Assembly (NCBI RefSeq): GCF_052064335.1
Contig: NZ_JBQHVU010000005.1
Span: 66,757 to 130,756, forward strand
DNA: 64,000 nucleotides
Reading direction: 5' to 3'
DNA from: Weimeria sp002480925
GTDB taxonomy: Bacteria > Bacillota > Clostridia > Lachnospirales > Lachnospiraceae
The notes beneath the pieces were generated by a model. The model searched no databases. It saw only the letters and a program-made list of their open reading frames with translations, and had not been told where the DNA came from. This document shows, one piece after another, positions 1-7,338 of the stretch (position 1 is the stretch's first letter; every line of letters starts with the position of its first letter). A program made the translations under genes and the position numbers.

Positions 1-48
1 GGTTTATTCAATGTCGATAATCACAGCTGCACTTGCATAAGACAAAAT

Positions 49-80
49 AAAGGATGGAAGGCTTTTGCCTCCATCCTTTT
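49..80. terminator. Bidirectional intrinsic terminator
   Basis: An inverted repeat with arms AAAGGATGGA and TCCATCCTTT, extended by GGC/GCC around a TTTT loop with one bulged A. It is flanked by a T-run on the + strand and an A-rich run (T-run on the minus strand) on the other side. It lies just past the stop codon of the minus-strand tRNA-thiolation gene and probably ends that operon. The first 48 bases hold nothing else I recognise. Confidence 0.75.
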
Positions 81-84
81 TCTT

Positions 85-1218
85 TTAATAATCTTCGGTA
101 AAGAAATGTTTTACCCCATCCTTTTTATAGGCTATTACAGTTGACAGATTTACATTTTCCACACTCTTGAATATATTTTTCTCAACGTTGGGATTGACCC
201 TTTTTAGCTCGCGGATAAGCTGCTTTATCTCCATTCTCTTTGAATTGGTATGTCCCTCAGGATCGATAGAGGAACAGGTATCGGTGAAATGGCAGGCGCA
301 CTGAATAAAGTGAAGCCCGTTGCTGTCACGCCATAGCTTGATGTCATCCTCGCGTATGAGATAGAGGGGCCTTATAAGCTCCATGCCTGGGAAATTGGTA
401 GAATGAAGCTTGGGCATCATCGTCTGCATCTGGGCGCCGTAGAGCATGCCCATAAGGATGGTTTCGATCACATCATCATAGTGGTGGCCGAGAGCTATCT
501 TATTGCAGCCAAGCTCCCTTGCTTTGGCATACAGATGGCCTCTGCGCATCCTTGCACACAGATAGCAGGGATTCTTTGGTACTGTGTCAACTATATCAAA
601 TATATCCGAATCAAACATAGTGAGAGGGACATCGAGAAGTCTGGCGTTTTCCTCGATTACTGCCAGATTGGTCTCGTTGTATCCCGGGTTCATACAGATG
701 AAGGTCAGGTCAAAGTCGAACTTATGGTGGCGCTTTATTTCCTGAAAAAGCTTTGCCATAAGAAAGGAATCCTTCCCGCCCGATACACAGACAGCCACAT
801 GGTCGCCGGGTGAAAGCAGCTCGTATGTATTAAGAGCCTTTGCGAATTTTGAAAAAATACGCTTGTGATAGGTTTTCCTGATGCTTTCCTCGACCTGTTT
901 TTTCTTTGATTCGCAGTGCTTTATATCAAAAACTACCCATGAGGAGTAGCCTCCGGCAAGTGAATAGGCCTCTACCCCGATTTCTCTTAGCCTTATTACA
1001 GGCCAGGCAGTAAGCTGTCCGCTCATGCAGTATAATATCACAGGAAGACCGCTAGTCTTCCATTCTGCAGCATGGCTTATAAGTTCATTCTCATCGATAT
1101 GGATTGCGCCCGGTATCATGCCATAGCTTCTGGCACTGTCATTTCTAATATCCACGAGTATATAGGACGACAGCCGCTTCTGTGACATCTGGTCTGGAGA
1201 TATTTCATAATCATTCAT
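85..1218 (-). CDS. Rhodanese-PP-loop tRNA 2-thiolation (TtcA-like) fusion protein
   Basis: A 377-residue fusion. Residues about 5-105 form a rhodanese-like domain with the active-loop cysteine in YCMSGQ (about residue 64). Residues about 115-377 form a PP-loop ATPase of the TtcA/TtuA type with the SGGKDS ATP-binding motif near residue 146, a CYLC pair near 225 and further cysteines in CACHFTDTC. The family adenylates a tRNA base and swaps oxygen for sulfur; the rhodanese part probably carries the persulfide. The start at 1218 is preferred over 1248 because AGAGGTGA lies 5-6 nt upstream of it; it then overlaps the stop of tcdA by 8 nt, giving translational coupling. The target nucleotide (C32 or another) cannot be told from sequence. 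Confidence 0.85.
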   Translation of the reverse strand: MNDYEISPDQMSQKRLSSYILVDIRNDSARSYGMIPGAIHIDENELISHAAEWKTSGLPVILYCMSGQLTAWPVIRLREIGVEAYSLAGGYSSWVVFDIKHCESKKKQVEESIRKTYHKRIFSKFAKALNTYELLSPGDHVAVCVSGGKDSFLMAKLFQEIKRHHKFDFDLTFICMNPGYNETNLAVIEENARLLDVPLTMFDSDIFDIVDTVPKNPCYLCARMRRGHLYAKARELGCNKIALGHHYDDVIETILMGMLYGAQMQTMMPKLHSTNFPGMELIRPLYLIREDDIKLWRDSNGLHFIQCACHFTDTCSSIDPEGHTNSKRMEIKQLIRELKRVNPNVEKNIFKSVENVNLSTVIAYKKDGVKHFFTEDY

Positions 1219-2095
1219 CCTGATCACCTCTGTATGCATCAGGGCCATTAAGAGCCTTTTGCCTCAGGGCTCTTCCTGCCCGGATCAGCTCGCGGTTCTT
1301 AAGCTTTTTCTTCAGGTCAGCCTCTTCTCTTGCCCTGTGGTCAAAGCCTATAAGGTCGGTCGTAACTTTTGATGCTATAAGAAGGCCGGCTGCAGGAGGA
1401 ACAAAGGGAGATGAGGCTGGGATAGAGCGTCTGTCATTACAGGACCTGGGTGAATTAGGAGGGCAGACGCAGTGACTCCTGCAGCTTATAGCATCATCCT
1501 CAATAGGAGACAGGGCTGTTTCTGTAGAAAAAAGGACCGTGCATTTTCTTATCCCGCGTTTTTTAAGCTCTCTTCTCATGACTCTGGCAAGTGGATCCTT
1601 TTCAGTCCTTGATATATCAGTTATTCTGAGTGCCTGCGGATCAATCCGGTTGCCGCAGCCCATACATGAAATCACAGGAACTCCTGCCTCTTTGGCCTTT
1701 TCTATGATAAGCAGCTTGGCGGTCACGGTATCGACCGCGTCTATACAATAGTCGTAGCTGGTGAAGTCAAATCCGTCACATGTTTCAGGCAGAAAAAAGG
1801 TCTTGTGGGTCCTTACCTCTGCATGGGGATTTATCATACCTATCCTCTCAGCCCCGGCCTCGACCTTGGCCTGACCTATGTTTTTTATCGTTGCAAGTAT
1901 CTGCCTATTTATATTGGTAAGACAGACCACATCATCGTCTATAAGATCGAAGTGTCCGATACCGGCCCTGGCCAGGGCCTCCAGGACATAGCCGCCGACT
2001 CCTCCGATCCCGAAGATCGCGACAGTTTTGTTCTTTAATGTATCCATTGCCTCTGCTCCGAGAAGCATCTGGGTTCTTGAAAACTGGTTTTGCAT
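1211..2095 (-). CDS. tcdA: tRNA threonylcarbamoyladenosine dehydratase (ThiF/E1-like)
   Basis: 294 residues of the TcdA/YgdL branch of the ThiF/MoeB/E1 superfamily, which adenylates and cyclises t6A37 of tRNA. The Rossmann nucleotide-binding motif GIGGVGG sits near residue 29 and the E1-like NINRQ segment near residue 63. A Cys-rich insertion (CRSHCVCPPNSPRSC, about residues 203-217) lies before the FVPPAAG segment; E. coli TcdA lacks so many cysteines here. It is the middle gene of a three-gene minus-strand unit: one base separates it from the YigZ-family gene upstream, and it overlaps the thiolase gene downstream by 8 nt. Both neighbours fit RNA modification or translation quality control. 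Confidence 0.88.
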   Translation of the reverse strand: MQNQFSRTQMLLGAEAMDTLKNKTVAIFGIGGVGGYVLEALARAGIGHFDLIDDDVVCLTNINRQILATIKNIGQAKVEAGAERIGMINPHAEVRTHKTFFLPETCDGFDFTSYDYCIDAVDTVTAKLLIIEKAKEAGVPVISCMGCGNRIDPQALRITDISRTEKDPLARVMRRELKKRGIRKCTVLFSTETALSPIEDDAISCRSHCVCPPNSPRSCNDRRSIPASSPFVPPAAGLLIASKVTTDLIGFDHRAREEADLKKKLKNRELIRAGRALRQKALNGPDAYRGDQDE

Positions 2096-2096
2096 T

Positions 2097-2744
2097 TTAT
2101 CCTTTCCTTTGACCAGTGACAGGTATTATCCTGCCATCTGAAATACCATATTCTGTTTCTGCTCCCCAGTCCAGCACAGCTCTGCCGGAGGTCATATCAT
2201 TAAGCTCCTTCTCTATCTGGTCATGGCTTTCTGAAGGGATCATCAGTCGGATCCTGACATTGGCACCGTAATCAGTTGCGGTAGGGATCAGATGATTTTC
2301 ATTCAGGAAGAAATCAACCCTGCCATAGTCATTGTAATCCATAGTCACAGAAAGAGGAAAGCCCCATGCAATGCTAATAAGCCCTGCATCCCTGATTGCT
2401 TCCTGGCCTGCGCTTGTATAGGCCCTGATCAGGCCTCCAACTCCAAGAAGGATACCACCGAAATAACGGACCACTGCAATCAGGCAGTGGTCGAGCTCTT
2501 CATGCTCAATCAGATCAGCAATAGGGCGACCGGCAGATCCCTGAGGCTCACCGTCATCAGATGACTTTATGACAGAGCCTATCCTGTAGGCATAGCAGAC
2601 GTGTCTTGCGTCATAATGCTTTTTTTTTAGAGCTGCGATCGCCTCAGCGGCTTCAGATACACTGTCGGCCGGGATGACATATCCCAGGAATCTGGATTTC
2701 TTTTCGGTTATGGTAGAAGTGCCTTCTTTAAGGATCCTTTGCAT
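2097..2744 (-). CDS. YigZ/IMPACT family protein
   Basis: 215 residues with the N-terminal IMPACT (UPF0029) domain: the KKSRFLGY opening, YDARHVCYAYR, SDDGEPQGSAGRP (about residues 62-74) and the Gly-rich YFGGILLGVGGLIRAY stretch are hallmarks. The C-terminal ferredoxin-like RNA-binding-type domain (DUF1949) follows from about residue 140. Eukaryotic IMPACT regulates Gcn2; the bacterial role is not settled, although ribosome-linked activity has been proposed. It is first in the minus-strand unit, with tcdA starting one base after its stop. It faces the divergent PBP-like gene across about 70 bases. Confidence 0.85.
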   Translation of the reverse strand: MQRILKEGTSTITEKKSRFLGYVIPADSVSEAAEAIAALKKKHYDARHVCYAYRIGSVIKSSDDGEPQGSAGRPIADLIEHEELDHCLIAVVRYFGGILLGVGGLIRAYTSAGQEAIRDAGLISIAWGFPLSVTMDYNDYGRVDFFLNENHLIPTATDYGANVRIRLMIPSESHDQIEKELNDMTSGRAVLDWGAETEYGISDGRIIPVTGQRKG

Positions 2745-2800
2745 AGCATCTCCATATCTTTTTGGAATTTACGACTCTTTATTATACAGGAAAATTCTGA

Positions 2801-2806
2801 TATAAT
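2801..2806 (+). promoter_or_regulatory. -10 element (TATAAT) abutting the PBP-like start codon
   Basis: A perfect TATAAT ends 6 nt before the ATG at 2813; only a poor -35 (TTTATT) lies 17 nt upstream. Transcription would start at or next to the A of the ATG, so the message could be leaderless. No Shine-Dalgarno sequence is visible before this ATG. Confidence 0.45.
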
Positions 2807-2812
2807 AAAGAC

Positions 2813-5296
2813 ATGAATTACGGCAGGGAATACGTTAAGAACTACAATTCGCCCAAGTCCAGGGACAGGCGTTCATCTATAAGGCAATTCAGCACCTCTC
2901 TGATAAAGACCCTTCTTATCCTGATACTCATACTGATAGCAGCATCCTGCCTGGGGGCCTTCTATTATGTCAGGTCCCAGATCAGGGAGCTGCCAGATAT
3001 CAGTGAGATAAATATCACTCCGTCCGGACAGGGGGCCAGGGTATATGACGCAAAGGGAAGACAGATAGCGACTCTTTCAGCCGGTGGAGCCAACAGGGGG
3101 CATATAGGTATAAGCAAAATCCCAAGGGACCTGCAGCTGGCCTTTGTCGCCTCTGTGGACAGGAATTTTTACAGGCATAATGGAGTCGATACAGGAGAGG
3201 CTATAAGGGAGATATTCAGGAGTCTGGTAAGCGACGAAAAGGCAAATGACGGGACCATTACAGAACAGCTTATCACAAATAATTATTTTTCAAAGCAGAC
3301 CAGAAGGAAGGGGCTTTCAGCCTGGATCAGCAGGAGAATTAAGACCCAGTATCTGGCAGTTGCAGTGGAGAAGACCAATTCAAAGGATAAGATACTTGAG
3401 GACTATCTGAATTCAATCTGTCTCGGTGATAATATAATAGGAGTAGAGGCCGCCTCGCAGAGATATTTCAATAAAAATGTAAGTGCACTCAATCTGTCTG
3501 AGTCAGCCGTGCTTGCAGCGACAGCAGAAAACCCGCAGAAATATAATCCGATCGATCATCCGAAGAATAATTCCATACGCAGGGAGAAGATCCTTAGAAG
3601 CATGCTGCTTCAGGGTTATATATCCCAGGAGCGATACAGGGAGGCGATGGATGACAATGTTTATTCAAGGATAACAAAGGCAGTCCCGGACTATGGCAAT
3701 GATACATCCTATTTTATCGAAGCGATGACAGATCAGGTGGTTAAGGATCTGATGTCGGCATATGATATTTCCTATACAGAGGCCTATATCAAGCTCTATA
3801 CCGGAGGCCTTGTCATCCGTTCTACACAGGATTCAAAGGTTTCGGCCATAGCGGAAAAGGAGGTTAATAACAGGGACAATTATTCCGTAAACCCGGGATA
3901 TTCAATGACATTTTCGATCACGGTAGAAAAAGAAAATGGGATAAAAAGATATTCCCAGAAGACCATGATTTCCTATCTGAAGAAAAAGGGAATCAGGAAC
4001 AACCTTGTTTTTCCTTCCAGAAAAGAGGCCAGGCAGGCCTATCGTGACTACAGGAAAATAGTGACAAAAGGCGGAAGAATACCTGAGGGCGGTGAGCACG
4101 TGGTCTATACCCTGCAGCCTCAGGCAGCAATGACTATTATTGACCAGCAGAACGGAAGGGTTAGGGCTATAGTCGGGGGACGGGAAGAAGGAAAGGGAGA
4201 GAGAACGATAAACCGGGCAAAGGATCTGACCAGACAGCCGGGAGAGACGCTTGGGATCCTCTCCACCTATGCTCCGGCCCTCGATTCAGGAGGGATGACA
4301 CTTGCTACAGTAGAGGATGACGCACCTCTCAAGTATCAGGACGGAGAGGCAGTAAAGGATATGGGTAAGAGCTACAGGGGATTTACCACTATAAGGTCAG
4401 GAATTGCCGACTCGGTAAATGTCGTTGCAGTAAAGGCCCTTACCGATATAGGAACCGGACTCGGCTACCAGTATGTGAAGGATTTCGGTATCAATACCTT
4501 AAGAGAGGGAGATGACAACCAGCGCCTGGCTCTCGGAGAAATAACCTCAGGAGTAAAGAATATTGAGCTTACTGCAGCCTATGCAGCGATAGCGAATGGC
4601 GGTATCTATAACAAGCCGGTCTTCTATACCTCAGTGGAGGATACAAGCGGGGAGAGGATCCTTGATACCACCCGCAGACAAGGGAAGAGAGTGATCAAGA
4701 AAACAAGCGCCTGGCTTCTCACATCGGCAATGGAGGAGGCAGTCAGGAGAGGCAACGCAAAGAATGCAGGATTCACCCAGATGGGAGTCGCAGGCATATA
4801 TAAGGGCAGGGGAGATGACAGGATGTTTGCAGGCTTTACTCCCTATTATACCTGCGTGATCTGGGGCGGAAATGATGATGGGACCGCACTTATTTCCTCT
4901 CCCTTTGCAAAAAACATCTGGAGATCGGTAATGCTTCAGATAAACCAGGGTAAGGAAAAGAAGGATTTTTCCATGCCAGGGGCCATAGTAGCAAAAAGGG
5001 TGTGCAGAAAGTCCGGCAAAGTCCCTGTGGAGGGGGTGTGTGATCATGACCCCAGAGGGGATATGACATATACAGAATATTTCGAGAAAGAAAGCGAGCC
5101 GACAGAGACTTGTGATCATCATATAAATCTTACCATATGCAGCGAGTCGTCTCTTCCTGCGACTGAGTTCTGCCCCAAGACAGTTGAGAAGGTGTTTATT
5201 ACCGGAGGAAGTTCTGGTACAGATGACGGAAAGTATCTGCTGGATCCTAAGCTTTCTGATAAGACATGCCCCCTGCATCCCGGCCCACCCCACTAG
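2813..5296 (+). CDS. Class A penicillin-binding protein homologue, both active sites degenerate
   Basis: 827 residues in the order of a bifunctional class A PBP: basic cytoplasmic tail, one membrane segment (about 33-58), GT51-like domain (about 85-290), penicillin-binding-like domain (about 440-720) and a Cys-containing C-terminal tail. The fold signatures are clear (NFYRHNGVD, DGTITEQL, ILEDYLN; TRQPG...YAPALDSGG, FAGFTPYYT). The catalytic residues are not. The motif 1 Glu of EDxxF is V115 (SVDRNF); the motif 3 Glu of RKxxE is T178 (RRIKT). SxxK after RQPG reads E-T-L-G (E478, G481), and KTG reads I-Y-K (662-664). SxN survives (S534-V-N). The frame is intact across 2.5 kb, so this looks like a retained non-catalytic protein, perhaps a scaffold or partner of an active PBP; that role is inference. 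Confidence 0.85.
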   Translation: MNYGREYVKNYNSPKSRDRRSSIRQFSTSLIKTLLILILILIAASCLGAFYYVRSQIRELPDISEINITPSGQGARVYDAKGRQIATLSAGGANRGHIGISKIPRDLQLAFVASVDRNFYRHNGVDTGEAIREIFRSLVSDEKANDGTITEQLITNNYFSKQTRRKGLSAWISRRIKTQYLAVAVEKTNSKDKILEDYLNSICLGDNIIGVEAASQRYFNKNVSALNLSESAVLAATAENPQKYNPIDHPKNNSIRREKILRSMLLQGYISQERYREAMDDNVYSRITKAVPDYGNDTSYFIEAMTDQVVKDLMSAYDISYTEAYIKLYTGGLVIRSTQDSKVSAIAEKEVNNRDNYSVNPGYSMTFSITVEKENGIKRYSQKTMISYLKKKGIRNNLVFPSRKEARQAYRDYRKIVTKGGRIPEGGEHVVYTLQPQAAMTIIDQQNGRVRAIVGGREEGKGERTINRAKDLTRQPGETLGILSTYAPALDSGGMTLATVEDDAPLKYQDGEAVKDMGKSYRGFTTIRSGIADSVNVVAVKALTDIGTGLGYQYVKDFGINTLREGDDNQRLALGEITSGVKNIELTAAYAAIANGGIYNKPVFYTSVEDTSGERILDTTRRQGKRVIKKTSAWLLTSAMEEAVRRGNAKNAGFTQMGVAGIYKGRGDDRMFAGFTPYYTCVIWGGNDDGTALISSPFAKNIWRSVMLQINQGKEKKDFSMPGAIVAKRVCRKSGKVPVEGVCDHDPRGDMTYTEYFEKESEPTETCDHHINLTICSESSLPATEFCPKTVEKVFITGGSSGTDDGKYLLDPKLSDKTCPLHPGPPH

Positions 5297-5317
5297 GAAT
5301 TGTATTAAAAAAAATAC

Positions 5318-5345
5318 TTGCTTATTCTTCGGAGATGAGTATAAT
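5318..5345 (+). promoter_or_regulatory. Promoter of tRNA-Gln
   Basis: TTGCTT at 5318-5323 and TATAAT at 5340-5345 with 16 nt between them, 20 nt upstream of the mature tRNA 5' end. Confidence 0.75.
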
Positions 5346-5364
5346 GAATTTTGTTGTCAGTCAT

Positions 5365-5436
5365 TGGCCCATAGCCAAACGGTAAGGCAGCGGACTCTGA
5401 CTCCGTCATTTCAAGGTTCGAATCCTTGTGGGCCAG
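5365..5436 (+). tRNA. tRNA-Gln (anticodon CTG)
   Basis: A 72-nt cloverleaf. The acceptor arms TGGCCCA (5365-5371) and TGGGCCA (5429-5435) are fully complementary, followed by discriminator G; CCA is not encoded. The anticodon stem is GCGGA/TCCGT around loop CTCTGAC, giving CTG. GGTTCGAATCC forms the T-arm. The sequence resembles bacterial tRNA-Gln. It stands alone with its own promoter and terminator. Confidence 0.95.
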
Positions 5437-5441
5437 TATTT

Positions 5442-5472
5442 AAGGAATCGCTTATGCGGTTCCTTTTTTTTA
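5442..5472 (+). terminator. Terminator of tRNA-Gln
   Basis: Stem AAGGAATCGC / GCGGTTCCTT (one G-U pair) around a TTAT loop, followed by a run of eight or more T. Confidence 0.85.
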
Positions 5473-5479
5473 TCCATGT

Positions 5480-5508
5480 TTGCCATAGAGAGCTAATAAT
5501 GATAAAAT
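5480..5508 (+). promoter_or_regulatory. Promoter of the thioesterase operon
   Basis: TTGCCA at 5480-5485 and TAAAAT at 5503-5508, spacing 17. The leader then contains a small GCTGCC/GGCAGC hairpin (5528-5544) before the start codon at 5568. Confidence 0.6.
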
Positions 5509-5567
5509 ATCATTCTGTAAAATGACTGCTGCCGGTAAGGCAGCCTAGTATCAGAAAGGCATGGACA

Positions 5568-6317
5568 ATGTATGAAATGAAGACCCGGGTGGGCTTTTCC
5601 ACAACGGATGAGAATCTCACCCTTCCACTTACAGGGATAATAAATCTGCTACAGGATTGTGCAACCTTCCATTCACAGGATACAGGATATACATCTCAGT
5701 GGCTTAAGGCCAATAACAGAGCCTGGTTCGTGACAGACTGGCAGGTCAGGCTGCATAAGCCGGTTACTATGGGAGATAATGTGACAGTAAGAACATATCC
5801 CTATAAGGCAAGGGGCGCTCTTGCTTCGAGATATTTTACTATAACCGACTGGAATGAGACACCCTTTGTGACTGCCAATTCCCTCTGGATATATATGGAT
5901 CTGGACAAGATGTGTCCTGCAAGGACCCCGGACGAGATGTTTATGGCATATGGCATAGGTGCTGCTCCGACGGAGCAGTTCGGAAACAGGAAGATAAGGT
6001 TTCCTGAAAAGACGGAAACCATCTCCTCTATCAAGGTCGACAGGACAATGATAGATTCGAATGGTCATGTGAATAATGGTAAATATATTTCTATAGCAGA
6101 GGATTTCCTTTCAGATCAGGGCTATTTTGATTTCTTCAGGATAGAATACAAGAGTCAGGCCCATCTGGGAGATCTGATGCTTGTAAAGATGGGAAATGAA
6201 AACGGAAATGTATATCTGGATATAACTGATGATGAGAATACCTCCTTTATGAGGCTTGAGGCAATAAATGAGAGCAGAGATCAGTCCTATGCCGACTCTT
6301 CGGCTGGAAGAATATAA
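5568..6317 (+). CDS. Acyl-ACP thioesterase (double hotdog)
   Basis: 249 residues of the bacterial acyl-ACP thioesterase family (FatA/FatB-like), which releases free fatty acids from acyl carrier protein in the cytosol. Two hotdog halves are visible: about residues 1-130, with LLQDCATFHS and the W...W-x-V core, and about 150-245. The second half carries the Asn/His catalytic-type segment MIDSNGHVNNGKY near residue 165. The start is supported by AAAGG 8 nt upstream. The 3' end overlaps the next gene by about 50 nt (or 29 nt if the later start is used), so the two are probably co-expressed. Chain-length preference cannot be read from the sequence. Confidence 0.88.
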   Translation: MYEMKTRVGFSTTDENLTLPLTGIINLLQDCATFHSQDTGYTSQWLKANNRAWFVTDWQVRLHKPVTMGDNVTVRTYPYKARGALASRYFTITDWNETPFVTANSLWIYMDLDKMCPARTPDEMFMAYGIGAAPTEQFGNRKIRFPEKTETISSIKVDRTMIDSNGHVNNGKYISIAEDFLSDQGYFDFFRIEYKSQAHLGDLMLVKMGNENGNVYLDITDDENTSFMRLEAINESRDQSYADSSAGRI

Positions 6318-7338
6318 TAAAAAAAGGGAGAGCTACAGAGAAGCAGGACTTAGAGCTATTGACAATGGGGAGCTTGCGCTCCTGCTGCTTGCCGGTGGAA
6401 TGGGCATCAGGCTTGGCTACGACGGTCCCAAGGGGACATTTCCTATAGAGCCAGGGAGATCCATTTTTTCATGCCTGTTTGACAATCTCCGTGATGAGCT
6501 GGGAGAGCGGTCCATACCATTCTTTATAATGACATCCGATAAGAATGATCAGGCAACAAGGGATTTCTTTCTGGAGAAGGATTATTTCGGTTATGACAGG
6601 GATCAGATAAGGTTTTATAAGCAAGAGATGGCTCAGGCCACGGATCTGGATGGGCAAGCGCTCTATGAGAGCGAGGGCCATCCTGCAGTCTCTCCGAATG
6701 GAAACGGCGGCTTTTTCAGATCGCTTATAAGTGCAGGCTACGGAGACTGCCTTAGCGGAGTCAGATGGCTTAATGTATTCGGTGTTGACAATGTACTTGC
6801 AAGGATCGGGGATCCAGGCTTTCTGGGCTCTCTCATATGCGAGGGCAAAAGCGCCGGAGTCAAGGCTGTGATGAAGGTGTCTCCGGATGAGAAGGTAGGA
6901 GTAGTCTGCAAAAAAAACGGCCGCCCGTCTGTTATCGATTATACACAGATGACTGAGGAGATGTGCAATGAAAGGGACGCGGATGGCAATCTGGTCTATG
7001 GTGCAGGAGTAAGCGTCAACTATCTTTTTGATACTTCAATTCTTTTAAATACAATAAATGACGGGCTGCCCGTTCACAAGGTAAAGAAAAAGATCCCTTA
7101 TCTGGCTGCCTCTGATGGCAGACCATGGAGGCCGGGGATGGAGCCTGGAGTTCTTGTGGATCCATCGGAGCCTAATGGATATAAGTATGAGATAATGATA
7201 ACCGATCTGATAGAGAATTTCCCGGATTTCCTCCCGGTAGAAGTGGAGAGGGAAAGGGAATTTGCTCCGGTCAAGAATCTGCATGGAGTTGATTCTGCTG
7301 ACAGTGCGCTTGCGCTTCTGAAGAGGAATGGAAAATAA
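6268..7338 (+). CDS. UTP--sugar-1-phosphate uridylyltransferase (UDPGP/UAP family)
   Basis: 356 residues of the eukaryote-type UDP-sugar pyrophosphorylase family. The nucleotide-binding loop LLLAGGMGIRLG is followed by GPKGTFPI; then FIMTSDKN, the SPNGNGGFF substrate loop and the VFGVDNVL metal-site segment. The product should be UDP-GlcNAc or UDP-Glc(Gal); the family does not separate these by eye. It is shorter than the roughly 400-500 residues usual for UAP enzymes because the N-terminal helical region is nearly absent. An alternative ATG at 6289 would remove seven residues; TTGAGG before 6268 favours the upstream start. It lies between a thioesterase and a glycosyltransferase, consistent with envelope glycan supply. 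Confidence 0.82.
   Translation: MRAEISPMPTLRLEEYNKKRESYREAGLRAIDNGELALLLLAGGMGIRLGYDGPKGTFPIEPGRSIFSCLFDNLRDELGERSIPFFIMTSDKNDQATRDFFLEKDYFGYDRDQIRFYKQEMAQATDLDGQALYESEGHPAVSPNGNGGFFRSLISAGYGDCLSGVRWLNVFGVDNVLARIGDPGFLGSLICEGKSAGVKAVMKVSPDEKVGVVCKKNGRPSVIDYTQMTEEMCNERDADGNLVYGAGVSVNYLFDTSILLNTINDGLPVHKVKKKIPYLAASDGRPWRPGMEPGVLVDPSEPNGYKYEIMITDLIENFPDFLPVEVEREREFAPVKNLHGVDSADSALALLKRNGK

Noticed and set aside
403..813. Plus-strand open frame of 136 codons over the rhodanese-thiolase gene
   Set aside because: It lies antisense to a well-supported gene with conserved motifs and has no family signature.
4631..5293. Minus-strand 220-codon frame over the PBP-like gene
   Set aside because: Antisense shadow with no ribosome site or recognisable domain; the plus frame carries the family motifs.
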